Positions 10,904 to 18,898 of a stretch of 64,000 nt of DNA are shown here, in pieces; the first letter of the stretch is position 1, and each line of letters begins with the position of its first letter. Where the stretch lies: assembly GCA_963693365.1 (NCBI GenBank), contig CAVNZM010000003.1, positions 13,640,001 to 13,704,000 of the forward strand. Reading direction: 5' to 3'. The position numbers and the translations under genes are program-made. A model generated the notes under the pieces. It saw only the letters and a list, made by a program, of their open reading frames with translations. It had not been told where the DNA came from and searched no databases. This DNA is from Amoebidium appalachense (Eukaryota > Ichthyosporea).

Positions 10904-12004
10904 CTAGCCCATGTAGCTTCCGTTCACAGTCTTGAGGGGCTGTGCCACTGAGGTACGGAGTAAGTTAGGCACCCGGGTCCTGCCGTAGAAGTAGGGGGCA
11001 CCGACCGTCATGATGTTGTTGTTGTTGTTGTAGGGGGTGTTGCTGTTGGTGCTGCTGCTGCGGAGGGGGGCAAGGTTTTCCTTCTCCTTGGGGGCAATGT
11101 CGATGAACGTGCCGGACTTGCGCCGTGATGGTGCCTCCTTGTGGATGTTTTTCTTGATCAGCCCTGCAAACACAATCTTCTCACCTGCACCATACAGACG
11201 CTCATTCGCAACCCCGCGCAGCAATGCCTGCATGTCATGGAGGACATCCATGGTGACCCCTTTCAAGAGGGGTGTGGACTTCAACTTGGCTGCCTTTGCA
11301 GTGGCCACCATGGTCTGCAGGAAGCCAGCAACAACACGAGCCAGGTGGCGGGCCACCTCTCTCTCCCTGTGGGGAGTGAGTCCTGCCTTACACATCCCGA
11401 CGATGGGCTCCCAGTTGGCCTCTATCTCCTCCAGGTACCTCTGCATGTAGTCGCCAACCAACTGAGGGTCTGTCTCTACCTTATGCCTAGTGGATCTCTC
11501 ATGCTCTGTGAACTGCGGTAGGAGGATGTCTACCACAGCAGCAGCCACCCCCTTGAGCATGAGGGCGTTGCGGCACGCGAGTGTTGCCAAAAGCGACTTG
11601 CCGTGCAGTTCAGCCAGTTCTGCAGGCTCAGAGATGATACCACGCACCAGCATCTCAGGGAGCCATGCCCCATCAAAGTCATCTAGACCCGGGAAGCGTT
11701 TTTGGAAGTAGACTTCGCCCCCTGCATCATAGCCAGCAAAGAAGTCACCTTTCTTGGCGGAGAGGAGGAAGGATGCTGCGTTGGCGGAAACACTGGGCTG
11801 TGCTGCATACCCCTCAGCAAGCGTGTGGTAGGATGCGTAGAAGGGTTGAAGCAGAACAGTGTCAAGATCCAAATCTTTGAGATGCCAGGAGAAGGTGTGG
11901 CCAGGAGGAGGCCTGCGGGCTGGCACAGAAATGGCTGCTGCGGCGGCAGCAAGAACATCGGCATCGTCTAGATCTAGAGGGGGCAGGAAGGAGAGGCCTG
12001 CCAT
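10904..12004 (-). CDS. Unrecognised 366-aa Polinton protein
   Basis: I chose the ATG at 12004 (MAGLSFLPPLDLDDADV). The protein begins with an acidic/alanine-rich stretch and has a mostly helical middle with FTEHERSTRHKVETDPQL and YMQRYLEEIEANWEPIVG. It ends in a Ser/Asn-rich linker and a basic tail (RTRVPNLLRTS). No family motif is visible. It is the outermost gene of the left arm, transcribed towards the TIR, and its upstream region (12161) carries the same GGCGTCCAAT box found in front of polB, so it may be co-regulated with the polymerase. Replication or early function is a guess. Confidence 0.7.
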   Translation of the reverse strand: MAGLSFLPPLDLDDADVLAAAAAAISVPARRPPPGHTFSWHLKDLDLDTVLLQPFYASYHTLAEGYAAQPSVSANAASFLLSAKKGDFFAGYDAGGEVYFQKRFPGLDDFDGAWLPEMLVRGIISEPAELAELHGKSLLATLACRNALMLKGVAAAVVDILLPQFTEHERSTRHKVETDPQLVGDYMQRYLEEIEANWEPIVGMCKAGLTPHREREVARHLARVVAGFLQTMVATAKAAKLKSTPLLKGVTMDVLHDMQALLRGVANERLYGAGEKIVFAGLIKKNIHKEAPSRRKSGTFIDIAPKEKENLAPLRSSSTNSNTPYNNNNNIMTVGAPYFYGRTRVPNLLRTSVAQPLKTVNGSYMG

Positions 12005-12290
12005 GGTTTCCAAAGTTCGCTGCTTGCAAAAAGACCAGGCTAGAGTGGCTTAGAATAATTTAGAAAAAGTGTTTGAAGAAGGAACGTTTGCAGGTGGCTT
12101 TTGTGCCCTCCGGTGCACACACGCTACCGTGCTCCAAAATTCGGTGACTCCTGTTGCCCTAGGCGTCCAATAGGAGCACAGGGGAGTCGCCAATGGAATG
12201 CAAGTCAGCAAAGGCTACAGCATTTGATTGGCCGCTCGCACCGCCCGCCAACGGTTTTCCCTGCACACTTACCATAAACGGAAGGTTCCA
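12005..12290 (-). promoter_or_regulatory. Promoter region with AGGCGTCCAAT and CCAAT boxes
   Basis: Upstream of the 366-aa gene lie AGGCGTCCAAT at 12161-12171, CGCCAATGG near 12189, and GATTGGCCG (inverted CCAAT) near 12227. The first motif is otherwise confined to the TIRs. Confidence 0.5.
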
Positions 12291-12872
12291 TTAGAGGATG
12301 CCGCGTCCCGATATGTTTGGCGACCTGGCTGGCGGCCAGACGCAGGGCTTACCGCCGACAAGCACCTGCGCACCGCCCCCTCCGCCCCCTCTCCACTCGG
12401 AGCTGTTTCCCGTGCGTGTGCCTGCAGCATTCAAGTTATAAGGACCATATCCCAACGCATTCTGGGTGTTGTGCAGCAGGTAGTTGCCCGCATCCCTCGT
12501 GCCATTCCTCAGGGTCTTCCACGCACTGAATGCACCATTCTGCGCGCCCTGCCCTGCACGCTGCGTGCCCTGCACGGCAGCATCGCCTGTGGCACGCGCT
12601 ACCCCCTTGAGGCCCTTGAACACCGTCCCCCCCGCCTCCCCCGCCTTCCCTGCAGTGTAGGTGGCAGCATCCGCAGCCTTGTTGTACATGTAGTTGCCCA
12701 CCCCCCTCGCAATGTCCCCCTTGTGCTTCCACGCATAGTACCCCCCTGCCCCCAAGGCAGCACCGCCCGCCAGGGCCCCCACCCACTTGGCTACCTCTGA
12801 CGCCTTGTTTGGCCGGTTCTGCACGTAGATGACACGCGTGTTGCCGCTCCTGCCTTGCGATGACACCCCCAT
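12291..12872 (-). CDS. Gly/Ala-rich putative membrane-active virion protein, 193 aa
   Basis: A short basic N-terminus is followed by a hydrophobic, glycine-zipper-like segment at residues 30-50 (WVGALAGGAALGAGGYYAW). Then come Ala/Gly-rich amphipathic repeats of the AADAATYTAGKAGEAGG type, and a Gly-rich tail. Such proteins in Polintons and adenovirus-like viruses often act on membranes during entry, but no homology is certain here. It lies in the minus-strand left-arm series. Confidence 0.65.
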   Translation of the reverse strand: MGVSSQGRSGNTRVIYVQNRPNKASEVAKWVGALAGGAALGAGGYYAWKHKGDIARGVGNYMYNKAADAATYTAGKAGEAGGTVFKGLKGVARATGDAAVQGTQRAGQGAQNGAFSAWKTLRNGTRDAGNYLLHNTQNALGYGPYNLNAAGTRTGNSSEWRGGGGGGAQVLVGGKPCVWPPARSPNISGRGIL

Positions 12873-12969
12873 GGTGATGTGACTTGCACGTTTACTTATG
12901 CATGCACAATATTTTTATTTTTGGCTGCCAAGTGCCCGCTTGGCCTTGGCCTACTACGTACACTAACGG

Positions 12970-13233
12970 TTAGTGCATGGGCCTGCCATGTGCACGCCTG
13001 AGTGCCGCAAAGGTGGGTCTGGGGCGAGCAAATCGGCCTGCTGCAGACCCTGCCATGGTGCTTGGTTTGAGGAAGAAGGGGTGGCGGGTACCGTGCGGGC
13101 ATATCTTGTCCGCAACGGCCCGTGCCATCGCCTGCTGGCCATAGTAGCTAAAGTCTGTGTGCGTGGCGTTTGACGTACGCGCAGTTAGGGGCTGAAACTG
13201 GTCGTTCAGCACGATTTGGTAGGTGTTGGCCAT
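12970..13233 (-). CDS. Small unrecognised protein, 87 aa
   Basis: The ATG at 13233 opens MANTYQIVLNDQFQPLTART. An aromatic middle (TDFSYYGQQAMARAV) precedes a basic, arginine-rich C-terminus. The short AT-rich spacers on both sides look like gene boundaries in this element. No motif identified. Confidence 0.55.
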   Translation of the reverse strand: MANTYQIVLNDQFQPLTARTSNATHTDFSYYGQQAMARAVADKICPHGTRHPFFLKPSTMAGSAAGRFARPRPTFAALRRAHGRPMH

Positions 13234-13301
13234 GGTGTGCACGCACTACATACACTCTAACACACATTTTTATGATCTAGACCCTACTAGTAGATCTTAA
13301 G

Positions 13302-13847
13302 CTAGAAATCCAGCCCCAACACAGCCCCTGCCTTTGAGCTGCGCGGGTATGCCTCAGGCATCCACGACACTACACGTGGTCCCCCAACAGGCTGGGGCTC
13401 TGTGAACAAAAGCAGGCACACGCCCTCTGGCGATGGCCTCTTGAACCCCTCAAACTTGATCCTGCCCCTCAGGATGCGTATCTCTGCCGCGTACCTGAAC
13501 GCCAGGTCATGGAACCAGCGTGCCTCCGTGCGTGCGGGCACGAGGAGCACGCTCTTTCTACCCTTGGATATGTACATCCGTATGGCCTTGCGTAAAAAGG
13601 GGGGAATCTCAGAGAAGGGAGGGTTGACATAGTTTATTTTCTCGCTGGACCACACGCCGTCGTCTGTGAGTGCGCAAGGGTCCTCCCCCTCCCGCCAGGT
13701 GATGGGGCAGGGGTCATTGAGTGCGCCAAACTCCTTTTCGAGTGCATCCAGCACCCATGCTGGTGTCTGCACCTTGTCAGTGTCCACTCCGGCCTTCCTC
13801 TTGTCCTGTGTGGCCTTGTACACCCCGCAGCAGCTGCCCAGCCCCAT
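13302..13847 (-). CDS. DNA N6-adenine methyltransferase, phage Dam family
   Basis: The 181-aa protein has the compact layout of phage-type adenine methyltransferases (Pfam Dam). An N-terminal VQTPAWVLDALEKEFG segment is followed by DPCP, then the catalytic motif IV as NPPF in KINYVNPPFSEIPPFL. A lysine/arginine helix and a strand with LLVPARTEARWFHD follow. It would transfer methyl from SAM to adenine N6. The start is the ATG at 13847; the frame is also open a few codons upstream. In an integrated element it could mark element DNA or counter host restriction; that role is inference. Confidence 0.82.
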   Translation of the reverse strand: MGLGSCCGVYKATQDKRKAGVDTDKVQTPAWVLDALEKEFGALNDPCPITWREGEDPCALTDDGVWSSEKINYVNPPFSEIPPFLRKAIRMYISKGRKSVLLVPARTEARWFHDLAFRYAAEIRILRGRIKFEGFKRPSPEGVCLLLFTEPQPVGGPRVVSWMPEAYPRSSKAGAVLGLDF

Positions 13848-13879
13848 GATCACACAGTCCCGCACCTGTGTGCTGTGAA

Positions 13880-14035
13880 AATTTCGCGGGCCACGGGCCG
13901 GTCCAGATTAGCCCGGGCCGGGCCGGGCCGGGCCGGCCGGGCCAAATCGGGCCGGATCGGGTCGCGGCAGGGTCGGGTCGGGTCGGGTCGACCCGGAGAA
14001 GGCCGGTTCGGGTCAGGGCCAGCGGCCCGCACATG
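13880..14035. repeat. GGGCC / GGGTC pentanucleotide repeats
   Basis: The spacer between the methyltransferase and the next gene is made of GGGCC units grading into GGGTC units. It is far more GC-rich than other spacers in the element, with many Sau96I/AvaII-like GGNCC sites. No coding sense. Confidence 0.8.
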
Positions 14036-14127
14036 GGCGATTAGCCTGATATGGCAGCTACCCATTTGGGCTAGTTTTGAAGGCTGCCGGTTGGTGGGGC
14101 GTCTTTTTTTTTTTTTTCAAGACGGGC

Positions 14128-14433
14128 CTACAGGCGTGCACGCCTGGCGCTGCGCCTCAGCACCACTTGCTCCTCTTGGTGTTCAAACGCCAGTTTTTTG
14201 AGTTCCCGCGCCTTGCGTTTTTCTTTGTCTTTCTGCGTCTGTGCACGCGTGCCCTTGTGGCGTGCAAGTTCACGCCCTTGAAACGCCAGCTCCTCACGGG
14301 CTTTTTCCTTGGCGGTCTCCTTGCGGGCAGCGCGCATCCCGCTGCTGGGCGGTACAGACACGCTGGTAGGTGGTACCTTCTTTAGCATGGTGTCTGGCCA
14401 AGCGTAGCGTAGGCCTGGCGTGTGTTTCCTCAT
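14128..14433 (-). CDS. Small highly charged basic protein, 101 aa
   Basis: Starts MRKHTPGLRYAWPDTMLKK and becomes a long Lys/Glu/Arg-rich helix (KETAKEKAREELAFQGRE). It ends 27 bp from the integrase stop region on the same strand. Nucleic-acid binding is possible from charge alone; no family recognised. Confidence 0.55.
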   Translation of the reverse strand: MRKHTPGLRYAWPDTMLKKVPPTSVSVPPSSGMRAARKETAKEKAREELAFQGRELARHKGTRAQTQKDKEKRKARELKKLAFEHQEEQVVLRRSARRARL

Positions 14434-14460
14434 CTCCCCTGTAGCCGCGTTGCGTAGCGC

Positions 14461-15447
14461 CTACCCACTTGCATCCTTGTAGGCGAGCGTGTAGACGTCC
14501 TTGGACCAGTTTCTTCCCTCCTTTTCAAACGGTCCCTTTGGCTTTTTGAGTGCACGCACGTGCACGCCCTCCGTGTGCCCCATCTTGGCACGTAGCTTAC
14601 CTTTTTGCTTCCTGTTCTCCAGCCACGTGTTGATGCTGTTCCACCGTTCGGCCCTCTGGGTCATCCTGTTGGGCTCTCTACCGATCGAACCATGGTACGT
14701 GTCGTTGTAATCCTCCAACACGTTTTCCAACCCTTCCCCCGTCCACTTGCCCGTGTCGTTGGCCTCCATGTACTTGCTCAATCCTTGCTTTAGGGTGCGA
14801 TGGAACCGTTCTACCATGGCCATGTTGCGTGGTTTTCGGCCTGGCTTTTGCGGGAGGATGGTGATGTCGTGTTGATCGTAGTACTTTTTCATTGTATTGC
14901 TAAGGAACTCCGTGCCCTTGTCCGTAAAGATCTGCTTCACCTCTGTAGGTTGTAGGTTCTCCTCCCCTTTGTTGCTTTCGTCCTTCATCTCCCTGATGGT
15001 CTTTAAGGCTTTGTGCACTGCCCTCTGCATCTCCGGCCCGTTGCTGATGGTGAGGTGCTCGTTTTTCCCGCTCCCTGAGCTCTTTGTTTTTATGGGCACG
15101 ACCGTTGCCTGCCTCGTGTTAATGTCAATCATGCTCAATCCCCCCTTGTACCCCCTGTTTGCCTTTGAGTAACGTGGCATGAAAAACAGATCCGCCGCCA
15201 CGCTGTTTGGCCGTGCTGTGGTGGGGAGGTAGTCCTTCCTCTCGATACGATGGAGGGCGAGCACCTCCTTGAGGGATTCCTGCTGCCCGGTGTTTCTTCT
15301 GGACAGGTAGGCACGCACGGCTGGTTGCCCTACCCTCTTGTCTTTTGCTTTGGCACGCCGCCACAGTGCCTGCACGGTGGGGGGGAGCTTGAAGGTGGCG
15401 TAGGTCTCCTCAATCACCTGCCCAACATCCTTGTCTCTGGCCACCAT
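14461..15447 (-). CDS. Retrovirus-like integrase (rve, Polinton type)
   Basis: The 328-aa protein has the DDE triad in the expected places: Asp in VAADLFFMPRY (near residue 85), Asp in IFTDKGTEFLSN (near 173), and Glu in MAMVERFHRTLKQGLS (near 212). The C-terminal part (GHTEGVHVRALKKPKG) looks like the small SH3/chromo-like domain of these enzymes. The N-terminal helical part lacks a clear HHCC finger. It would catalyse insertion of the linear element, giving the short target duplication seen at both ends. It appears intact. Confidence 0.95.
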   Translation of the reverse strand: MVARDKDVGQVIEETYATFKLPPTVQALWRRAKAKDKRVGQPAVRAYLSRRNTGQQESLKEVLALHRIERKDYLPTTARPNSVAADLFFMPRYSKANRGYKGGLSMIDINTRQATVVPIKTKSSGSGKNEHLTISNGPEMQRAVHKALKTIREMKDESNKGEENLQPTEVKQIFTDKGTEFLSNTMKKYYDQHDITILPQKPGRKPRNMAMVERFHRTLKQGLSKYMEANDTGKWTGEGLENVLEDYNDTYHGSIGREPNRMTQRAERWNSINTWLENRKQKGKLRAKMGHTEGVHVRALKKPKGPFEKEGRNWSKDVYTLAYKDASG

Positions 15448-15468
15448 GGTGATTTCCTGCGCTCGCTA

Positions 15469-16059
15469 CTAGTCGGTTGACACTTTCTCCTCGGGCACCC
15501 TTCTTGGCCTGCGGGTGTTGGTGGTCTTTCTGGTCGTTTTTTTGGCCTTGGGGGCAGGGGGTGCCTGGAGCTTGATGGGGTGGTCGGGGATGAGGGGGCG
15601 TGGGTGCAATGGGGTGACGTCCTTTTCCGTGTCCGTGCTACCTGTGCTTGAGGCCATACCCTCATCATCGTCGAGTAGGGTGAGCACGGCGGATTGTAGC
15701 TCTTGTGGTGGGGGAGGGGGTGACTGGGGTGGGGAGGGGAAGGCAAAGAGGGGCTCAAAGGGGGGTGTAGGGGAGAGGAGGTCGTGGGGGAAAGGGGTGT
15801 CTGGCCGGGGGTGGTGCTGGCGGGGGGAGGGGGTGGGGTGCTCGTGCAGTAGCACGTCCCTGATGGTGCTTGCATTCTCTTTCAACCACTCTGTAAAGGG
15901 TCTCCACTCTAGCCCCTTTTCTGTGCAAACCAACATCTCCCCTTCCTTGGGCGGGTGTTTTGGGAACACGAGGTCGTAGGCTTCAGTAGATGGGTGGGCT
16001 AGCACACCCACGTACCCGCCCGCACGCGTGAGCAGATTGAGCCTGGTTACGTTAGACAT
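15469..16059 (-). CDS. Tail-fibre-like N-terminal module with disordered acidic/proline tail, 196 aa
   Basis: Residues ~14-58 (GGYVGVLAHPS, YDLVFPKHPP, CTEKGLEWRPF) match the pattern shared by the next two minus-strand genes and by many phage and virus fibres (Y.L.LP...G..L...G.L.W). After a short helix (FTEWLKENASTIRDVLLHE) it is proline-rich, then acidic (LLDDDEGMASSTGSTD), and it ends in a basic tail. It may attach to virions through the shared module. It is head-to-head with the membrane gene, separated by 51 bp. Confidence 0.65.
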   Translation of the reverse strand: MSNVTRLNLLTRAGGYVGVLAHPSTEAYDLVFPKHPPKEGEMLVCTEKGLEWRPFTEWLKENASTIRDVLLHEHPTPSPRQHHPRPDTPFPHDLLSPTPPFEPLFAFPSPPQSPPPPPQELQSAVLTLLDDDEGMASSTGSTDTEKDVTPLHPRPLIPDHPIKLQAPPAPKAKKTTRKTTNTRRPRRVPEEKVSTD

Positions 16060-16110
16060 CTTGGCCTTGTTTTTCCCTTTTATTATTGTTGCACATTTTT
16101 TCGTACGGAG

Positions 16111-16875
16111 ATGGTAGTAGGCAACTCAGTTGTGAGAATGATTGTCGACCTTGCACGTATATATTTTACCACCTGCTGTGCCATCATGTGTGTTGCACTC
16201 GTGGTGGCGTCCTACGGCACAGCCGTACTCATACCGGAACTTGCCAAACGTACATGCATGTTTTGGCTCATCATCCTGCCCCTCACAGGTGTGGTCATGT
16301 GCCAGGCACAATGGGTGGCGTATGCCTGGCTCGACGTGGACACCCACCCTGACGTGGCCGGCCACTGTGTGATGTGGGCACCCTACTGGCTGGGCTCGTG
16401 GCTGTATGTGGCCTCCCCCCTCGCCTACATGCTGGCAGCAGCGTGCTGGGCCCGATCCATGCATGTGACGACCACGTTGTTCTTCCCACGGGCCGTGGCG
16501 TACATGGTGTGTGCCTCCCTCCTCCCCCTAAGTGCCCTCTACGGCATGACGTGCGTGTTTGAACCGTCGGTGTTTGGCTACGTGTTTCTTGTGTTGAGGG
16601 GCGTGCTGGCGTGTGCCACCCTCGTCTGTGCACGGTACATGCTCTCCCTGTCCGTGCCCGTGCTCACCAGGAACATTGTGCTGTGCGTGTGCGTGCATGC
16701 AGGCCTTGCACTGGCAGGCATTGTGTTTGACGAGCTCCACTGGAACTTGTGGGAGTTTGGGTTTTTGGAGAACGGGTTTCTGACCACTTTGGGGTACACA
16801 CTGCTCGCCTGCTGCCTGCTTGCCCTCTGGTACCTCATACTCTACTGCATGGACGTGCTGGGCCCCTACACGTAG
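16111..16875 (+). CDS. Seven-helix integral membrane protein, 254 aa
   Basis: I count seven hydrophobic segments, near residues 17-41, 48-72, 91-113, 124-146, 150-175, 184-204 and 224-248. The last segment lacks the lysine that would bind retinal, so it is not a rhodopsin. It is cysteine-rich within the helices. It is the only plus-strand gene among the outer left-arm genes and ends tail-to-tail with the 681-aa structural gene. Possible roles include envelope, entry or host signalling; no family was recognised. Confidence 0.7.
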   Translation: MVVGNSVVRMIVDLARIYFTTCCAIMCVALVVASYGTAVLIPELAKRTCMFWLIILPLTGVVMCQAQWVAYAWLDVDTHPDVAGHCVMWAPYWLGSWLYVASPLAYMLAAACWARSMHVTTTLFFPRAVAYMVCASLLPLSALYGMTCVFEPSVFGYVFLVLRGVLACATLVCARYMLSLSVPVLTRNIVLCVCVHAGLALAGIVFDELHWNLWEFGFLENGFLTTLGYTLLACCLLALWYLILYCMDVLGPYT

Positions 16876-18880
16876 TTTTAGGGCATGGTCCATTTTGGCC
16901 CGTTGTCCCAGTCGCCCACATCCACGACGTTGTGGTCGGGCCCGTACTTACCCTGGTTGTTCTTCCAGGCCTCGAGCTGGCGGCGTAGTTGTCGTAGTCG
17001 GTGGCGGCCCGGCGTGCCTTCCTCTTGTCCATCTTGCCAATGCCCGTGCCTAGCTTCCCACCGTACCTCTGTGCGAGTTTGCATGCCCCCTTGCCCACGG
17101 CAGACACAGCATTGCCGACCACAGGTATGACCCCCATCAAGTCCATCACACTCTCCACAATGTCCAACGGGCTTGGTTTGAACGTTTCCTCTTCGACGAA
17201 GTCTCTCAGCACGGGCACAAAGTTGATCTCCCTCGGCCTCACCATAAACCACAGGTCGTTCTCCTGCATGCTCTGTGGCACCTTTCCGTTGGGCATGTGT
17301 GCACGTATGGTGTTGAGGTACTGTTTGAGGGCCGAGCCCACCGGTTCCCATAGCTGGTCCACCTCGTCCCAGGGGTCGGGGGAAACGGCTTCGTTGTAGT
17401 TTAGACGTAGCACCCGGCTTGTCACCCTGTACGTGAGCTCCATTTCCAGGTGGGGTAGTGACCCTTTGGGGCCCGAATACACGCTCTTGTTGGTCCCCCC
17501 CAAATCACCGACGGCGCTGACGGTGGTTTCGTATTGAAACATGACGCTGGGAAACTTGTAGTGGACCTTGTGGTCAAGTTTCACGTAGCCCATGCGTGTG
17601 GTGGTGTAGTCGTTGGGGCCCCTGTTGGAAAAGTGCAGGAGGCCCGGCCTGAAGTACCGTGTCTTGGTTGTGCCCGATATGGTCTCTTGCTCCTGTGCCC
17701 ACACCCTGCTCTTTATCCAGTTTGTGAGAATCTTGTCGTCGTAGGGGAACTTTCCGCCCCCGGGCAGGTCGGGGTTGTCCTCGATGTAGTCCATGTGCCA
17801 GTCGTTGTTGGTGTCATGCAGGTCCGTGTGGTCAACCTCTGTGTTGATGATGGGCACGTCGTGCAGGTACTCGGCCTTCTCGACGACGACCTGGTTGAGC
17901 TCGTACAGCTGGCTGCTGTCTAGGTTGGCGGTGAGCTTGCCGGCAATGTGCTGCTGCAGCGGCTCCCCCCGGGGCACGGTGCCCATGACAATGTCGTACG
18001 TCATGAACGGTAAGACCCTGCTGATGCCCTTCTTGTTGTAGGCGTAGTTGTTGTTGAGGGGGTACATGTTTGATGATATGACGGCCTCCATGGTTGGGGT
18101 GTAGGGCCAAAGGGTGGCGTGTCTTGCCTCGTCCGTTTCGTTTTCGTAGAAGTTGGTGTACGTGTGGCCGTCGTCCTTGTCCTGCCCGTTTATGCCGACA
18201 TGGTCGAACTTGAAGCATGCGGTTCGTGCAGACATGGGGTAGTGGTGGGTCTGGAACGTGATGGTCTGTCTCTCCTCGTCCCAGCTCCCAAAAAGGAGGG
18301 GGGTGCCCATGCTGGGTGGGGTGTCTGGGCTGCTTATCATGGGGAACTTGGGGAAGTCGGGGCGTTCGGGCAGGGCTGTCTTGATCTGTCTGTTTATGGT
18401 ACGCACCGACGTCCACCCGTCGGAAAACAAAAAGTTTGGCCGGACCCACATGGAGTAGGGAAATATCGGGTCGGGGGTTAGGCCTTCCAGCCTCAGCAGG
18501 CGACGTACAATGTTGTCTTCAAAGTTCTCCTTGTCGTCCCCCCACAGCACCTTTACTATAGTGTCCAAGGTTTCCTTCATGGTGTCGTAGACGGTGTGCT
18601 CGTCCCAGTTCTTGACCATGCCCTTTTCCAACAGCACCACCCTCCTCTCCAGGTCGTCCAGCCGGTCGGTCACCTCCGCCACGGGCATGAAGGTACCGGC
18701 CCCCACCTCGTCCACCTTCAAGAAGGCTGGCCCCGCTCGGGGGAGGCTTTTGGGCAGCTCGAGGACGTAGCTGTCGTGCCCGTGCCCGCTCGAATCGGGC
18801 CGGATGCCGACGTAGTAGTCTGCGCTCTTCGGGCCCACCAGGGAGAGCCCCTGGGCAACGTGCCACGCTAAAGCGCTCAT
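16876..18880 (-). CDS. Large fibre/virion protein with tail-fibre-like N-terminus
   Basis: Residues ~19-65 carry the shared module (DYYVGIRPDSS, YVLELPKSL). A short coiled coil (DRLDDLERRVVLLEKG) follows, then about 400 residues of mixed, aromatic-rich sequence, and a hydrophobic Gly/Ala segment near the C-terminus (VIPVVGNAVSAVGKGACK). The original frame runs on to 16835, overlapping the opposing gene. Near 16985 a neighbouring frame gives a more protein-like end (AWKNNQGKYGPDHNVVDVGD) that stops at 16876-16878, just past the opposing gene's stop. I take this as a one-base frameshift near the C-terminus. Confidence 0.75.
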
Positions 18881-18898
18881 GGTGGGTTTACTAGTGTG

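Noticed and set aside
16111-16875. Microbial rhodopsin
   Set aside because: Seven helices, but the last helix has no lysine for retinal and no rhodopsin signature.
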